Notes: generated from the letters alone by a model not told the origin. 64,000 nt of DNA from Pseudomonas vanderleydeniana (GCF_014268755.2 NZ_CP077093.1:4142001-4206000); one strand, 5' to 3'; positions 1 through 8,592 are shown, counted from the first letter of the stretch. Numbers and translations: made by a program.

Positions 1-149
1 CCGATGACCCGCGCCCGGTCACGCTGCTCGGGTGGCAGCTTGTCTGCCAGGATCGCAATGAACACCAGGTTATCGATGCCCAGCACCAGTTCCAGGAAAA
101 TCAGGGTCGCCAGGCCAAGCCAGGCCGTCGGATCAGCCAACCATTCCAT
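1..149 (-). CDS. TerC family integral membrane protein (N-terminal part only)
   Basis: The reverse strand from 149 reads ATG and runs open to the window edge, giving about 50 residues starting [18 protein letters not shown]. The first membrane helix carries the acidic [13 protein letters not shown] motif typical of TerC/YoaE/Alx membrane proteins, which are linked to metal ion (Mn2+) export or tellurite resistance. The C-terminal three quarters lie outside the window. TerC genes are often preceded by a yybP-ykoY manganese riboswitch; I could not recognise one in the roughly 290 bases upstream. The family call rests on a short but characteristic segment. Confidence 0.8.
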   Translation of the reverse strand, partial: MEWLADPTAWLGLATLIFLELVLGIDNLVFIAILADKLPPEQRDRARVI

Positions 150-443
150 TTAAAATGCTCTCCCTGGGTCAGTCAGGACATACGCGCACGACAAAGCCAG
201 GCCCGTGAATGGCCAGGAAACGACGTTGCAGGTGTGGGAAAAACGCTCGACAGGGGAATTGCCGGGCTTGGGGCACGACAGGAAGACGTGCGTGAAGAAG
301 AAGAACGGGAGGGGGCGACCGGGAGGCTCCGTGAGGGTGTTCATGTACAACCTGAGTGGCTAATAGGGAAATAAATCCTACATGACCAATGAACCGAACC
401 TGACAGACAAACTATTTCAAATCATGAAAGCACGCACCTGGCC
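150..443. other. Intergenic region upstream of terC
   Basis: This gap separates the start of terC (reverse strand) from the end of the LysR gene (reverse strand). It should hold the terC promoter and leader. A 66-codon frame (350 to 150, reverse) stops directly before the terC ATG, but its pyrimidine-rich composition and lack of a clear ribosome binding site make it a weak leader-peptide candidate. I see no riboswitch, terminator or repeat that I can defend. Confidence 0.4.
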
Positions 444-1337
444 TCATCGCGCAGCGCCCTGCTCCCGCCGATAACCCTGCCTGACCCGCTCGATGTAACG
501 GGCCACGGCTGGCGCCTTTTCGAAACGTCGGTGGATCAGCGACAGCCAGGAGGTGGCCTGGCAGCCGACGATCGGTCGATAGACCACATTCGGCAGGTTG
601 ACGTGACCGATCACCGACTCGGGCACCACGGCCACGCCCTGCCCCAGGGAAACCGCGGCGATCACCGCCACCAGCCCACCCGGCTGCGGCCCCAGGTTGG
701 GCGCGTAACCGCCCTCGGCGGCAACCTGCAAGGTACCGTTGATCTGTTCCGGCAGGATGAACGTCTCGTTCTGCAGGTGTTCGGCACCGATACCCGGCAG
801 CCGACACAACCAACTGTCGTCGGCCAGCGCCAGCACGAAGCCCTCGGCGTTCAGACGCACCGCTTCCACACCTTCCGGCAGCGACATCGGCGAGCGTACG
901 TAGCCGATATCGAAGCGGCCTTCGGCGATCAGCCCGGGCAACGCCGCCATGGGACTCTCGCGTACGTTGAGGCTGACATCGGTAAAGTCGTGGACATACG
1001 CCTTGACCTGCTGCTGCAGCACCCCTGAATACACCGCCGAGGCGACGTAACCGATCTCGATATGCCCGATCTCCCCTCGCCCGGCGCGCTGGGCATTGCG
1101 CTGAGCGAACTCGAACTGACGCACCGTTGCCTCGGCTTCGGGCAACAACGCCGCCCCGGCCTCCGTCAGGCTGACCTCGCGCTGCCCACGCAGGAACAGG
1201 CGGGTCCCGAGGGCGTTTTCCATGTCCTGGATCTGCCGTGTGAGGGTCGGCGGCGCGATGTCCAACTGCTCGGCGGCACGGGTGAAATTGCGCTGGCGGG
1301 CCACCGCGAGAAAATAGCGGAAATGACGGATTTCCAT
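444..1337 (-). CDS. LysR family transcriptional regulator
   Basis: The protein has about 297 residues and the LysR layout: an N-terminal winged helix-turn-helix (FRYFLAVARQRNFTRAAEQL, with the PTLTRQIQDME recognition helix) and a C-terminal periplasmic-binding-like effector domain. The start at MEIRHF (1337) is preferred; an in-frame ATG lies two codons upstream at 1343. It is divergent from the MFS exporter at 1561 and probably controls it, and the intergenic region holds an inverted repeat with TAAC...GTTA ends (1377-1403) suitable as its operator. The N-terminus resembles BenM/CatR-type regulators, but the effector cannot be deduced. Confidence 0.9.
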   Translation of the reverse strand: MEIRHFRYFLAVARQRNFTRAAEQLDIAPPTLTRQIQDMENALGTRLFLRGQREVSLTEAGAALLPEAEATVRQFEFAQRNAQRAGRGEIGHIEIGYVASAVYSGVLQQQVKAYVHDFTDVSLNVRESPMAALPGLIAEGRFDIGYVRSPMSLPEGVEAVRLNAEGFVLALADDSWLCRLPGIGAEHLQNETFILPEQINGTLQVAAEGGYAPNLGPQPGGLVAVIAAVSLGQGVAVVPESVIGHVNLPNVVYRPIVGCQATSWLSLIHRRFEKAPAVARYIERVRQGYRREQGAAR

Positions 1338-1376
1338 GGGCATTAGCTCAAAGGTAATGAAGTGCCAGGAACGGTC

Positions 1377-1403
1377 TAACGCAGGCGCTCAAAGCCAGCG
1401 TTA
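1377..1403. promoter_or_regulatory. Inverted repeat between divergent lysR and MFS genes
   Basis: Two 10-base arms, TAACGCAGGC (1377-1386) and GCCAGCGTTA (1394-1403), are complementary except at one position and are separated by 7 bases. The site is 40 bases upstream of the lysR start and about 160 upstream of the MFS start. This is where a LysR regulator would bind to repress itself and activate the divergent gene. Its role is inferred from position and symmetry only. Confidence 0.45.
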
Positions 1404-1560
1404 AGCTGATCTGACCGCAACAGTAGAGAGCCTTGCCCATGTCCGTCAAATGCCTTTTCCCCTTGCCTTCCCTCACCCATTCAGAGCGAGCCGGACTTGC
1501 CGCGGGCACCTCGCCTGCATTCATTGCCTGCCAGGCAACCATACCCATGCAGGCCCGACC

Positions 1561-3099
1561 ATGAACCGGATCAACCCGAGATTGACGCTGCTCACGGCCT
1601 CCGGCGTCTGCTCGCTGATTGTGCTGGACACCAATATCGTCGCCGTCACCCTGCCGAGCATCGCCCGCGACCTGGGCGCCAATTTCACCGACATCGAGTG
1701 GGTGGTCAGCGCCTACATGCTGGCTTTTGCCGCCCTGCTGCTGCCCGCCGGCAGCATTGCCGACCGTTTCGGGCGCAAGAAGACCCTGCTTTGCGGCCTG
1801 ACCCTGTTCATCCTCGCCTCCCTGGGGTGCGGCGCCGCCCCCGACAGCCTGTTCCTGGATATCGCCCGGGCGATCAAGGGCGTGGGCGCCGCGCTGCTGC
1901 TGACGTCGGCCCTGGCGACCATCGGCCATACCTTCCATGACGAGACCGAGCGGGCCCGGGCCTGGGCCTTCTGGGGCGCCTGCATGGGCGTGGCCATGAC
2001 CGCCGCGCCGACCGTGGGTGGGCTGATCACCCAATACCTGGGTTGGCGCTGGATCTTCTTCATCAACCTGCCCATCGGCCTGCTGCTGATGGCGCTGGTC
2101 CGCCACGCGGTACCGGAGTCACGCGACAGCCAGTCGGCCCGTCTCGATCCCTGGGGCAGCCTGGCGTTCAGCAGCGCCCTGCTGTGCCTGATCTGGGGCT
2201 TGATCGAGGCCAACCAGATTGGCTGGAGCCACCCGTTGACCCTCGCCCGGCTGGTCGCCGCTGCCGTGTTGCTGGGGCTGTTCGTAGTGGTGGAGCGTGT
2301 GCAGAAACGCCCGATGGTCGACTTGCAGCTGTTCCGTCACCCACGCTTCATCGGCGCGCTGCTGGGCATGTTCGCCTATGCCGGCTGTGCCCAGGTGATG
2401 ATGACGCTGCTGCCGTTCTACCTGCAGAACGGCCTGGAGCTGTCGGCGATCGACTCGGGGCTGGGCATGCTGCCGTTTGCCCTGACCATGCTGATCTGCC
2501 CACGGATCGGCGTGCGGCTGGCGTCGCGACTGGAACCGGCAACGCTGATGGCCAGCGGGCTGACCCTGGTCGGTTGCGGCAACCTGCTCAGCGCCTGGGC
2601 GGTATCGAGTGGCGGCTACCTCGGTTTCGGCCTGGCGATTGCCGTGACCGGCGCAGGGGCCGGACTGCTCAACGGCGACACCCAGAAGAACATCATGGCC
2701 TGCGTGCCACGCGATCGAACGGGCATGGCTTCGGGCCTGAGCACCACCATGCGTTTCAGCGCGATCGTGCTGGCCGTCGGGGTGTTCGGTGCGCTGCTGG
2801 CCGGACATACCCGGGAGCTGCTGCAAGCCAGTCTCGCCAGCCAAACCAGCCCCTGGCTCGAACAGGCCCAGGAAATCGCCTCTCGGGTCGTGGCCGGTGA
2901 CATGCCGGCGGCCATGGCAACGCTGCCGGAAGCGGCACGCCCGCTGGTGCAACCGCTGGCGCACCAGGCCTTCGTCGGAGGTTTTGGGACCGTGCTGTGG
3001 GTTGCCGGCCTGCTGGCGCTGCTGGGGGCCCTGGTGGTGGGCACACTGATGCGCAAGCCGCTGCCCGGTGCCCAGGCGTTTTCCCTGGCACGGCAGTAA
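1561..3099 (+). CDS. MFS efflux transporter, DHA2 (EmrB/QacA) type
   Basis: About 512 residues with the hydrophobic pattern of a 14-helix drug:H+ antiporter. TM1 carries an Asp in LIVLDTNIVAVTLP, the DHA2 signature, and motif A (GSIADRFGRKKTL) lies between TM2 and TM3. The start at MNRINPRL was chosen because it directly precedes TM1; the 37 codons upstream are open but Cys/His/Pro-rich and unlike a transporter N-terminus. It is divergent from the LysR gene, suggesting inducible efflux of an organic compound. The substrate cannot be predicted. Confidence 0.9.
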   Translation: MNRINPRLTLLTASGVCSLIVLDTNIVAVTLPSIARDLGANFTDIEWVVSAYMLAFAALLLPAGSIADRFGRKKTLLCGLTLFILASLGCGAAPDSLFLDIARAIKGVGAALLLTSALATIGHTFHDETERARAWAFWGACMGVAMTAAPTVGGLITQYLGWRWIFFINLPIGLLLMALVRHAVPESRDSQSARLDPWGSLAFSSALLCLIWGLIEANQIGWSHPLTLARLVAAAVLLGLFVVVERVQKRPMVDLQLFRHPRFIGALLGMFAYAGCAQVMMTLLPFYLQNGLELSAIDSGLGMLPFALTMLICPRIGVRLASRLEPATLMASGLTLVGCGNLLSAWAVSSGGYLGFGLAIAVTGAGAGLLNGDTQKNIMACVPRDRTGMASGLSTTMRFSAIVLAVGVFGALLAGHTRELLQASLASQTSPWLEQAQEIASRVVAGDMPAAMATLPEAARPLVQPLAHQAFVGGFGTVLWVAGLLALLGALVVGTLMRKPLPGAQAFSLARQ

Positions 3100-3140
3100 C
3101 CGCTGTCACAAGGGGCCGGGACAACCGTGCCCGCCCCTGC

Positions 3141-3557
3141 TCAGTCGTCCAGTGGCCCACCCAGCGAAGCCATCAGGCGCTCGGCGTTCTCCCGGCACGA
3201 GACGTCCGCCGGCTTGTTCCGGATGCTGTTCACCACTCCCAGCAGTTGCAGCTTGCTCTGGGCCAGGCGGGCCTGCATGGACTCGATCTGGCCGATCTTG
3301 CGTTCCAGGCTGCTGATCATCTCGTCGTGATCCCAGTTGCCCGGCTCGCTGGTCGGCACCAGGGCGCGCAGTTCCTCCAGGCTGAAACCCGCCTGCTGGG
3401 CACACTGGATGATCGAGAGCGTCTGCAGCACCTCTGCCGGATATTCGCGGTAGCCATTGGCCTGGCGCCGCACCTTGCGAATCAGCCCCTGGGCCTCGTA
3501 GAACCTGATCTTCGAGGCCGCCAGGCCACTGCGTTGAGCCAGTTCACCGATCTTCAT
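3141..3557 (-). CDS. MerR family transcriptional regulator
   Basis: About 138 residues starting MKIGELAQRSGLAASKIRFY, the canonical MerR helix-turn-helix with wing, then a coiled-coil dimerisation helix around residues 75-110. The short C-terminus has a single Cys (residue 123) in DVSCRENAERL and no metal-site CxC pair, so this is an organic or redox sensor rather than a metal sensor. An ATG 27 bases further upstream is in frame but would extend the protein into the promoter. It is divergent from the Old Yellow Enzyme gene with a long-spacer promoter between them, so it probably regulates that gene. Confidence 0.92.
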   Translation of the reverse strand: MKIGELAQRSGLAASKIRFYEAQGLIRKVRRQANGYREYPAEVLQTLSIIQCAQQAGFSLEELRALVPTSEPGNWDHDEMISSLERKIGQIESMQARLAQSKLQLLGVVNSIRNKPADVSCRENAERLMASLGGPLDD

Positions 3558-3577
3558 GGAAATCCTCGCAGCGGCTA

Positions 3578-3608
3578 TTGACATTAAACCTTACTTTAAA
3601 CTTAGCCT
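3578..3608 (+). promoter_or_regulatory. MerR-type long-spacer promoter of the Old Yellow Enzyme gene
   Basis: A perfect -35 hexamer TTGACA (3578-3583) is followed after 19 bases by TAGCCT (3603-3608). A 19-20 bp spacer is the hallmark of MerR-activated promoters. The spacer contains the dyad TTAAA (3584-3588) and TTTAA (3595-3599), as expected for a regulator that binds between -35 and -10. It drives the gene beginning at 3636. Confidence 0.65.
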
Positions 3609-3635
3609 GAACGCTCCACCACCCCGGAGTCAAGC

Positions 3636-4865
3636 ATGTCACCTTTCCAGGCTTTGTCGTTACCCAACGGCGCACAGATCCCCAATCGCATCGCCAAGGC
3701 TGCCATGGAGGAGAACATGGCTGACCTGGACAATGCCCCCTCCCGACATCTGATGGAGCTCTATCGCGCCTGGTCCGACGGCGAAGCGGGACTGCTGCTG
3801 ACCGGCAACGTGATGATCGATCGTCGGGCCATGACCGGCCCCGGCGGCGTGGTGCTCGAAGATGACCGCCACCTGGGCAAGTTCCGCCAGTGGGCAAGCC
3901 TGGGCCGGGCCAAGGGCGCACAGCTCTGGATGCAGCTCAACCACCCCGGGCGCCAGACGCTCGCCAACCTCGGCCAGGCCAGCCTCGCGCCGTCGGCCGT
4001 GTCCCTGGAGATGGGCGAGTTTTCGAAGATGTTCGCCAAGCCCCAGCCCATGAGTGAAGCCGATATCGCCGAAGTGATCACCCGCTTTGCCCGCAGCGCC
4101 CAACTGGCCGAGCAGGCAGGCTTCACCGGCGTGCAGGTCCATGCGGCCCACGGCTATCTGCTCAGCCAGTTCCTCTCGCCCCTGAGCAATCGGCGCAACG
4201 ACCGCTGGGGCGGCAGCCTGGAAAACCGCGCCCGCCTGCTGCTGGAAGTGGTGAAGGCGATTCGTGCGGTGGTGTCTCCAGGCTTCTGCGTGGCGGTCAA
4301 GCTCAACTCGGCGGACTTCCAGCGCGGCGGCTTCGATGCCGACGACGCCCGCCAGGTGATCGAATGGCTCAACGCGCTGCCGGTGGATTTGGTCGAACTG
4401 TCTGGCGGCAGCTACGAGGCGCCGGCCATGCAGGGCGAAGCGCGTGACGGCCGGACGCTGGCGCGCGAGGCGTACTTCCTGGAAATGGCCGGTGAGCTGG
4501 CGAAAGTCGCGACGATGCCACTGATGGTCACCGGCGGCATCCGCCGCCTGCCCGTGGTCCAACAGGTACTCGACAGCGGCGTCGCCATGGCCGGTATCGG
4601 TACCGCGTTGGCCGTGGAACCCAATCTGCCGCGCTACTGGCGCGAGGGCCGCGACAGCCACCCGCAACTGCCGCCGATCCGCTGGAAGAAAAAGCCGCTG
4701 GCGGCGCTGGCGAACATGGCGGTGGTCAAGTTCCAGTTGAAGCGCCTGAGCCGGGGGCGGCGGACGAAGCCCGAGGTTTCGCCGGCCTGGGCACTGCTGC
4801 TGGATCAGCTGTTTGTCGGACGGCGGACACGGCAGTACCGGGCGGCGATGAAACGCCTGCGGTGA
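3636..4865 (+). CDS. NADH:flavin oxidoreductase, Old Yellow Enzyme family
   Basis: A 409-residue FMN-dependent ene-reductase of the OYE family. Family features include the FMN-binding N-terminal strand region, the active-site pair in GVQVHAAHGYLLSQFLSP (residues 165-182), the RRNDRWGGSLENR segment that follows, and MVTGGIR near residue 300 for phosphate binding. A GGAG ribosome binding site precedes the ATG by about 6 bases. Relatives reduce activated alkenes or nitro compounds. The divergent MerR regulator and promoter suggest induction by an electrophile or redox-active compound. The C-terminal 60 residues are basic (KKKPLAALANMAVVKFQLKR), as in YqjM-like relatives with extended tails. Confidence 0.9.
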   Translation: MSPFQALSLPNGAQIPNRIAKAAMEENMADLDNAPSRHLMELYRAWSDGEAGLLLTGNVMIDRRAMTGPGGVVLEDDRHLGKFRQWASLGRAKGAQLWMQLNHPGRQTLANLGQASLAPSAVSLEMGEFSKMFAKPQPMSEADIAEVITRFARSAQLAEQAGFTGVQVHAAHGYLLSQFLSPLSNRRNDRWGGSLENRARLLLEVVKAIRAVVSPGFCVAVKLNSADFQRGGFDADDARQVIEWLNALPVDLVELSGGSYEAPAMQGEARDGRTLAREAYFLEMAGELAKVATMPLMVTGGIRRLPVVQQVLDSGVAMAGIGTALAVEPNLPRYWREGRDSHPQLPPIRWKKKPLAALANMAVVKFQLKRLSRGRRTKPEVSPAWALLLDQLFVGRRTRQYRAAMKRLR

Positions 4866-4892
4866 GACACGCAGAGGTGTAGGGCCATGAGC

Positions 4893-4991
4893 GCGCTTTC
4901 GCGGGCAAGCCCGGCTCCTACAGATTATGGTCGAGTGACGTTTTTATATACGCCACCACCTTGTAGGAGCCGGGCTTGCCCGCGAAAGCGC
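4893..4991. repeat. REP doublet (30-bp perfect inverted repeat)
   Basis: Positions 4893-4922 and 4962-4991 are exact reverse complements over 30 bases, each built around GGGCAAGCCCGGCTCCTACA. They flank a 39-base spacer containing TTTTTATATA. This is the paired-REP (REPIN) arrangement common in fluorescent pseudomonads, located in the gap between the convergent OYE and phospholipase D genes. Confidence 0.85.
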
Positions 4992-5014
4992 CAGCCAAAC
5001 CACCGCAGCCCCAA

Positions 5015-6661
5015 TCAGCGCCCCGCAAACCGCAATCGCGACACCCTCTTCAGATCACCGTCCTTGTAGTACCCCTCGCTCCAGCTGTCGTCCGGCGACA
5101 GTGGCTGGACCTGCTTGAGGGCCAGTTTCTTGGCGTAATAACGAAACCGGTAGTGCTCATAAAAACGCAGGATCTCCAGGCCGTAGCGATCGGCCAGGTC
5201 GGTATCGCCACGAATGACCAGGAAATTCTCGTCGTTGCCCTCGCTCGCGCCAACGCTGAGGTTATGACTGCCACTGATGATGGTCGGCGCCTCCGTGGTG
5301 AAGTCAGTGACGATGGCCTTGGTGTGCACCAGCAGGTGCCCCTTCTGCCCCTTGAGCCCTTCCTTGATCCAGCCTTCCAGGCCGCTGTCGAGCAGCGCCG
5401 TGGCGACGAAGTCGTCAGTGCGGTCGGCGTGGATGCCGGAGATGCTGCTGGCGGTGTTCTGCAGGCCGAAACGCAGCACATCGTCATGAGGCTTGCCAAG
5501 CAAGGCGTCGAGAATTTCCTTGGGCAAGGCAAAGGCGGTGGCGAACAGCACATCCTTCTGCGCCGCCGTGATGATCTGCACGAATTCCTTGAGGTCAGGC
5601 TGGCCGCTGCGCGGGGAAAACCCGGCAAACAGGGGCTGGGCAGGATCCATAGGATTGTTCTGGGTGATCCATTTGCGGGTGGCGGCGACATCCGCCGGCG
5701 TCGCCCAGACCTGCTCGAAGACCCGGGTGTACTCGAGCGCCAGGCGGCTGTCGTCGAGCACATGAATCACGTTGGCCTGGCGGTAGACGCCATTGGAGGT
5801 GAAGTTGGTGCTGCCGCACAAGACCGCCTCGGGCAGGTATTCACCACCGGCGTCACGCTGGCTGAGCACAATGAACTTGTCGTGGAAGATGTTGCTGGTG
5901 ACCCGGCCGCGCTTGCTCTCGGCGGGAATCGCCGCCAGGCTCTGCTCGTTCAGCGCGGTGTCCTCGTCACCGACCTTGGCGTGGTACAGCACGCGGATGC
6001 GTGCGCCACGGTCCTTGGCCGCGTTCACCGCGTTGACGATCGCCGGCAGCTGGTACTCGTAGATGGCGATATCCAGCCCCCACTGCGCATCCTTGGCCCG
6101 CGCGATGAAACCCAGCAGCTCCTCCAGCAAACCGTTCTCCAGCCACAGGCGCGCCGCATCCGGCCATTGCTCGATCGGCAGGGTTTTCTGCCCGGTCAAT
6201 TGCTTGTCCAGCTCGGGAAACTTGCGCTCGAAGCCCTGGCTCGCCGCCACGGCCCGGTTGAAGATCACCCGCTGGTTCTTCGGCATGCCGTTGTCGGTGG
6301 TCACCGTCACGGCCAGCGACTCGCCCAGTTGCGGCGCATCGGCCGTGCCATAGACCAGGTGCACCCGGTAGTTGCAGGTGGTACCGGGTTCGACGTTGTA
6401 GTCGGCCCAACGGAATTTCTGCAACGGCGCCACGTCGCTGGGGGTGGCGTGATACTGGGGGAAGGTGTGCTCCTTGCCGGGAAAGGTCAGGCTGTTGAAC
6501 AGGAACAGCCAGGGCTTGGTCCCCACCTGGCGCTCGATGGCAAAGCCGAGCAGACCCTTGCGGCGTGATTCGGCCAGGTCGAAGGCCAACAGCACCCCAC
6601 TGGTACCGGCATACGCCTTGACCCGGAAATCGTCCTGGGCATTGCTTTGAAGTACGCGCAT
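5015..6661 (-). CDS. Phospholipase D-like domain protein
   Basis: A 548-residue protein with two HKD half-sites: HDKFIVLSQ with GSTNFTSNG (about residues 260-290) and HTKAIVTDF with SGSHNLSVG (about 446-470). The two PLD motifs form one catalytic centre for phosphodiester hydrolysis or transphosphatidylation. Residues 1-130 form a separate region that may be a Fn3-like beta domain (VGTKPWLFLFNSLTF, NYRVHLVYGT). There is no signal peptide, so it is probably cytoplasmic or exported by a non-Sec route. AAGGA lies 8 bases before the ATG. No immunity or VgrG-type neighbour is present, so a type VI effector role is not supported. Confidence 0.85.
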   Translation of the reverse strand: MRVLQSNAQDDFRVKAYAGTSGVLLAFDLAESRRKGLLGFAIERQVGTKPWLFLFNSLTFPGKEHTFPQYHATPSDVAPLQKFRWADYNVEPGTTCNYRVHLVYGTADAPQLGESLAVTVTTDNGMPKNQRVIFNRAVAASQGFERKFPELDKQLTGQKTLPIEQWPDAARLWLENGLLEELLGFIARAKDAQWGLDIAIYEYQLPAIVNAVNAAKDRGARIRVLYHAKVGDEDTALNEQSLAAIPAESKRGRVTSNIFHDKFIVLSQRDAGGEYLPEAVLCGSTNFTSNGVYRQANVIHVLDDSRLALEYTRVFEQVWATPADVAATRKWITQNNPMDPAQPLFAGFSPRSGQPDLKEFVQIITAAQKDVLFATAFALPKEILDALLGKPHDDVLRFGLQNTASSISGIHADRTDDFVATALLDSGLEGWIKEGLKGQKGHLLVHTKAIVTDFTTEAPTIISGSHNLSVGASEGNDENFLVIRGDTDLADRYGLEILRFYEHYRFRYYAKKLALKQVQPLSPDDSWSEGYYKDGDLKRVSRLRFAGR

Positions 6662-6845
6662 GCATCACATCCTTGAGAAATGGCTGGAACGGACAAGGCT
6701 AGGACAGTACGTCTACCGGCGCCTGGAATGAAACACACAGCACTCAGACACAAGCATCAGGCTGCGTAGGACTCTACCCTGATCGGTGATCCGCGGCGAG
6801 CTGACACCCTCCGTTGTTTTCCAACTGAACCAGAAAGGACATTTC

Positions 6846-7538
6846 ATGGAATCCCCCTTGCACCCCGGCGTGGCTCCGGCCCTGAGCTTCAATGGCGGCT
6901 TCGTCGACACCCTCGGTTTTCTCGCCTTGCAGGGCCTGTTCACCGCCCACGTCACCGGTAACTTCGTGACCCTGGGGGTCAGCATCGTCAACGGCGCCTC
7001 CGGTGCACTGTCCAAGCTGATCGCGCTACCGGTCTTCGTGCTGGTGGTGGGCTTGACGCACCTGGCCGCCGTGGCGATTCACCGCCGTGGCTTGGTACCG
7101 TTGCGCCTGTTGCTGGTGGCGCACACGCTGATGCTCGCCGCCTTTGCCGGGTTGGCGATCTGGTGGGGGCCCTTCACCGACAGCGACAGCACCACCGCGC
7201 TGATCACCGGCATGACCGGGGTGGCCGCCATGGCGATCCAGAATGCGATTTCGCGCCAGCATCTCAAGGGCGCACCGCCCACCACCCTGATGACCGGCAA
7301 CGTCACCCAGTTCGCCATCGATGTCTTCGCCCTGTGGGGCGAGCGCGACCCGGCGCAACGGGCAACGATCCGCCAGCGCCTGAAGCCGATCTGCACCACC
7401 CTGCTGGCCTTTGCCACCGGGTGCATCAGCGCGGCCCTGCTCTACATGGCGACAGGATTGTGGGGTTTGCTGGTACCGGTGGTCATCGCCATCGGGGTAT
7501 GCCTGAATACCCATCGCAAGGACCAGGCGCGGGCTTGA
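6846..7538 (+). CDS. DUF1275 (YoaK-like) membrane protein
   Basis: About 230 residues with six predicted membrane segments. The N-terminal LSFNGGFVDTLGFLAL and AHVTGNFVTLG, and the repeat NAISRQHLKGAPPTTLMTGNVTQ, are diagnostic of the DUF1275/YoaK family, whose function is unknown. The ATG at 6846 has AAAGGAC upstream; an upstream in-frame ATG at 6786 would add an unlikely N-terminus. It stands alone between a divergent phospholipase D gene and a REP doublet. Confidence 0.88.
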   Translation: MESPLHPGVAPALSFNGGFVDTLGFLALQGLFTAHVTGNFVTLGVSIVNGASGALSKLIALPVFVLVVGLTHLAAVAIHRRGLVPLRLLLVAHTLMLAAFAGLAIWWGPFTDSDSTTALITGMTGVAAMAIQNAISRQHLKGAPPTTLMTGNVTQFAIDVFALWGERDPAQRATIRQRLKPICTTLLAFATGCISAALLYMATGLWGLLVPVVIAIGVCLNTHRKDQARA

Positions 7539-7590
7539 GCCATCGCCCTCTGCCTGTGGCGGGCCTGATGCTGCCACGCAGGACTTGACG

Positions 7591-7689
7591 GCCTGTTCGC
7601 GGATGAATCCGTCTCCCACAGTGTTGAGTCGTGTACAAAATGGACTCACGACACAAACCTGTGGGAGCCGGATTCATCCGCGAACAGGC
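7591..7689. repeat. REP doublet (inverted)
   Basis: Positions 7591-7620 and 7660-7689 are reverse complements with one mismatch over 30 bases, containing CGCGGATGAATCCG and GTGGGAGCCGGATTCATC. This is a second REP subtype (the TTCGCGGAT/ATCCGGCTCCCACA family), in the convergent gap between the DUF1275 gene and the Cys-rich protein gene. Confidence 0.82.
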
Positions 7690-7744
7690 TCGCAAACCCT
7701 GCCAAAATCCATAGGACGCCCACGGAGAGAACCGTGCCAGGCAC

Positions 7745-8086
7745 CTACTTGCGCTTGTAGCTCTTGCTACCCCCAGGCGTCAGGCAGTAGATCCCGCCAC
7801 GGGGGCCGGTGCAGTAACTGCCGCTGCCGCACTGGCAGCCTTCGGCGCTTTGCAGGCGCTGCTGCGGGCGGGCACGAACATCGTCGCGCAGCCCCATCAC
7901 CGCCGAGCAGTTTTTCTTCGAGGCGCTGATGGAGCCGTCGTTGCACAGGAAAGTCTCGCCATCACAGCCGGCGATCCCGCCCTTGCTGCCGGAACAGGGG
8001 GTGTTGGCCGCCGACGCCACACCACTGCTTGCCAGCCATGTCGCCAGGACGAGATAACGCAACAGGGAGAGGAACGAACGACTCAT
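7745..8086 (-). CDS. Small secreted cysteine-rich protein, function unknown
   Basis: About 113 residues with a Sec signal peptide (MSRSFLSLLRYLVLATWLAS, cleavage after ASAA). The mature part has eight cysteines and ends in a basic tail (SKSYKRK). Two short stretches resemble each other, CSGSKGGIAGC and CTGPRGGIYC, suggesting an internal duplication of a disulfide-bonded unit. No enzymatic motif is visible. An alternative start three codons upstream (8095) is possible. It is probably periplasmic or secreted. Confidence 0.7.
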   Translation of the reverse strand: MSRSFLSLLRYLVLATWLASSGVASAANTPCSGSKGGIAGCDGETFLCNDGSISASKKNCSAVMGLRDDVRARPQQRLQSAEGCQCGSGSYCTGPRGGIYCLTPGGSKSYKRK

Positions 8087-8181
8087 GGGGTGCATCCTTG
8101 CCAGAGAAAAGATGGCCTCATGATATCAATTTGCCGTAAACCTGCACCCTGGCTGGATAGACGGTCAGCGCCCCTCGCGCA

Positions 8182-8592
8182 TCAACCCGGCATGCATTGG
8201 AAGTCACCGGTGTTGGCGACTTCCTTGCCATGGGAGTCCACCAGCCGCGCGCTGACCTCCTGACCCAGGCTCGACTCCACCAGCTTGTAGTGCTCACCGG
8301 CCTTGAACTGTTTGTAGGAGACCTCTCCCGAACAGTCTTCCTGATTGCCGTCGCCGACCGGGATCTCCACCAGCATCACATCAAGCTTGTGGGCGCCCGG
8401 CGTCACTTCGAAGAAGCGTCCGTCATCGATCGACTTGCCATCGACCTTCTCGGCCAGCAGGTCATTCGGCGCCTCCTCCTGCAACCCGATCCAGGCCTGG
8501 TTCGGATCAGCCTTGGGCATCGGGCCCGCACAGGCCGACAGCAGAACGGCCAGACCCAGGGTGGGAAGCAGCATCAGCGGTTTGAGTGTCAT
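8182..8592 (-). CDS. Putative lipoprotein, copy 2 of a tandem pair
   Basis: A 136-residue protein with a lipoprotein signal peptide ending in LLSAC (Cys about residue 21), followed by AGPMPKADPNQAWIGLQ. Cysteines in the mature domain (EDCSGEV and the C-terminal FQCMPG) may form a disulfide. It is clearly paralogous to the product of 8622-9026: the same N-terminus, then VDGK..DDGR(F/Y)FEV.PG.H.L.V, and a matching C-terminus. No function is known to me. The residue after the lipid Cys is Ala, which points to outer-membrane sorting. Confidence 0.8.
   Translation of the reverse strand: MTLKPLMLLPTLGLAVLLSACAGPMPKADPNQAWIGLQEEAPNDLLAEKVDGKSIDDGRFFEVTPGAHKLDVMLVEIPVGDGNQEDCSGEVSYKQFKAGEHYKLVESSLGQEVSARLVDSHGKEVANTGDFQCMPG

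Noticed and set aside
150..350. Possible 66-residue leader peptide ending directly before terC
   Set aside because: Pyrimidine-rich composition, no ribosome binding site and no resemblance to known leader peptides; mentioned only as intergenic content.
4976..6568. A long open frame (530 codons) on the forward strand opposite the phospholipase D gene
   Set aside because: It is a GC-rich mirror frame without ribosome binding site or domain, whereas the reverse strand has clear HKD motifs.
5015..6661. Phospholipase D protein as a type VI secretion effector
   Set aside because: No VgrG, PAAR, adaptor or immunity gene is adjacent; both neighbours are unrelated.
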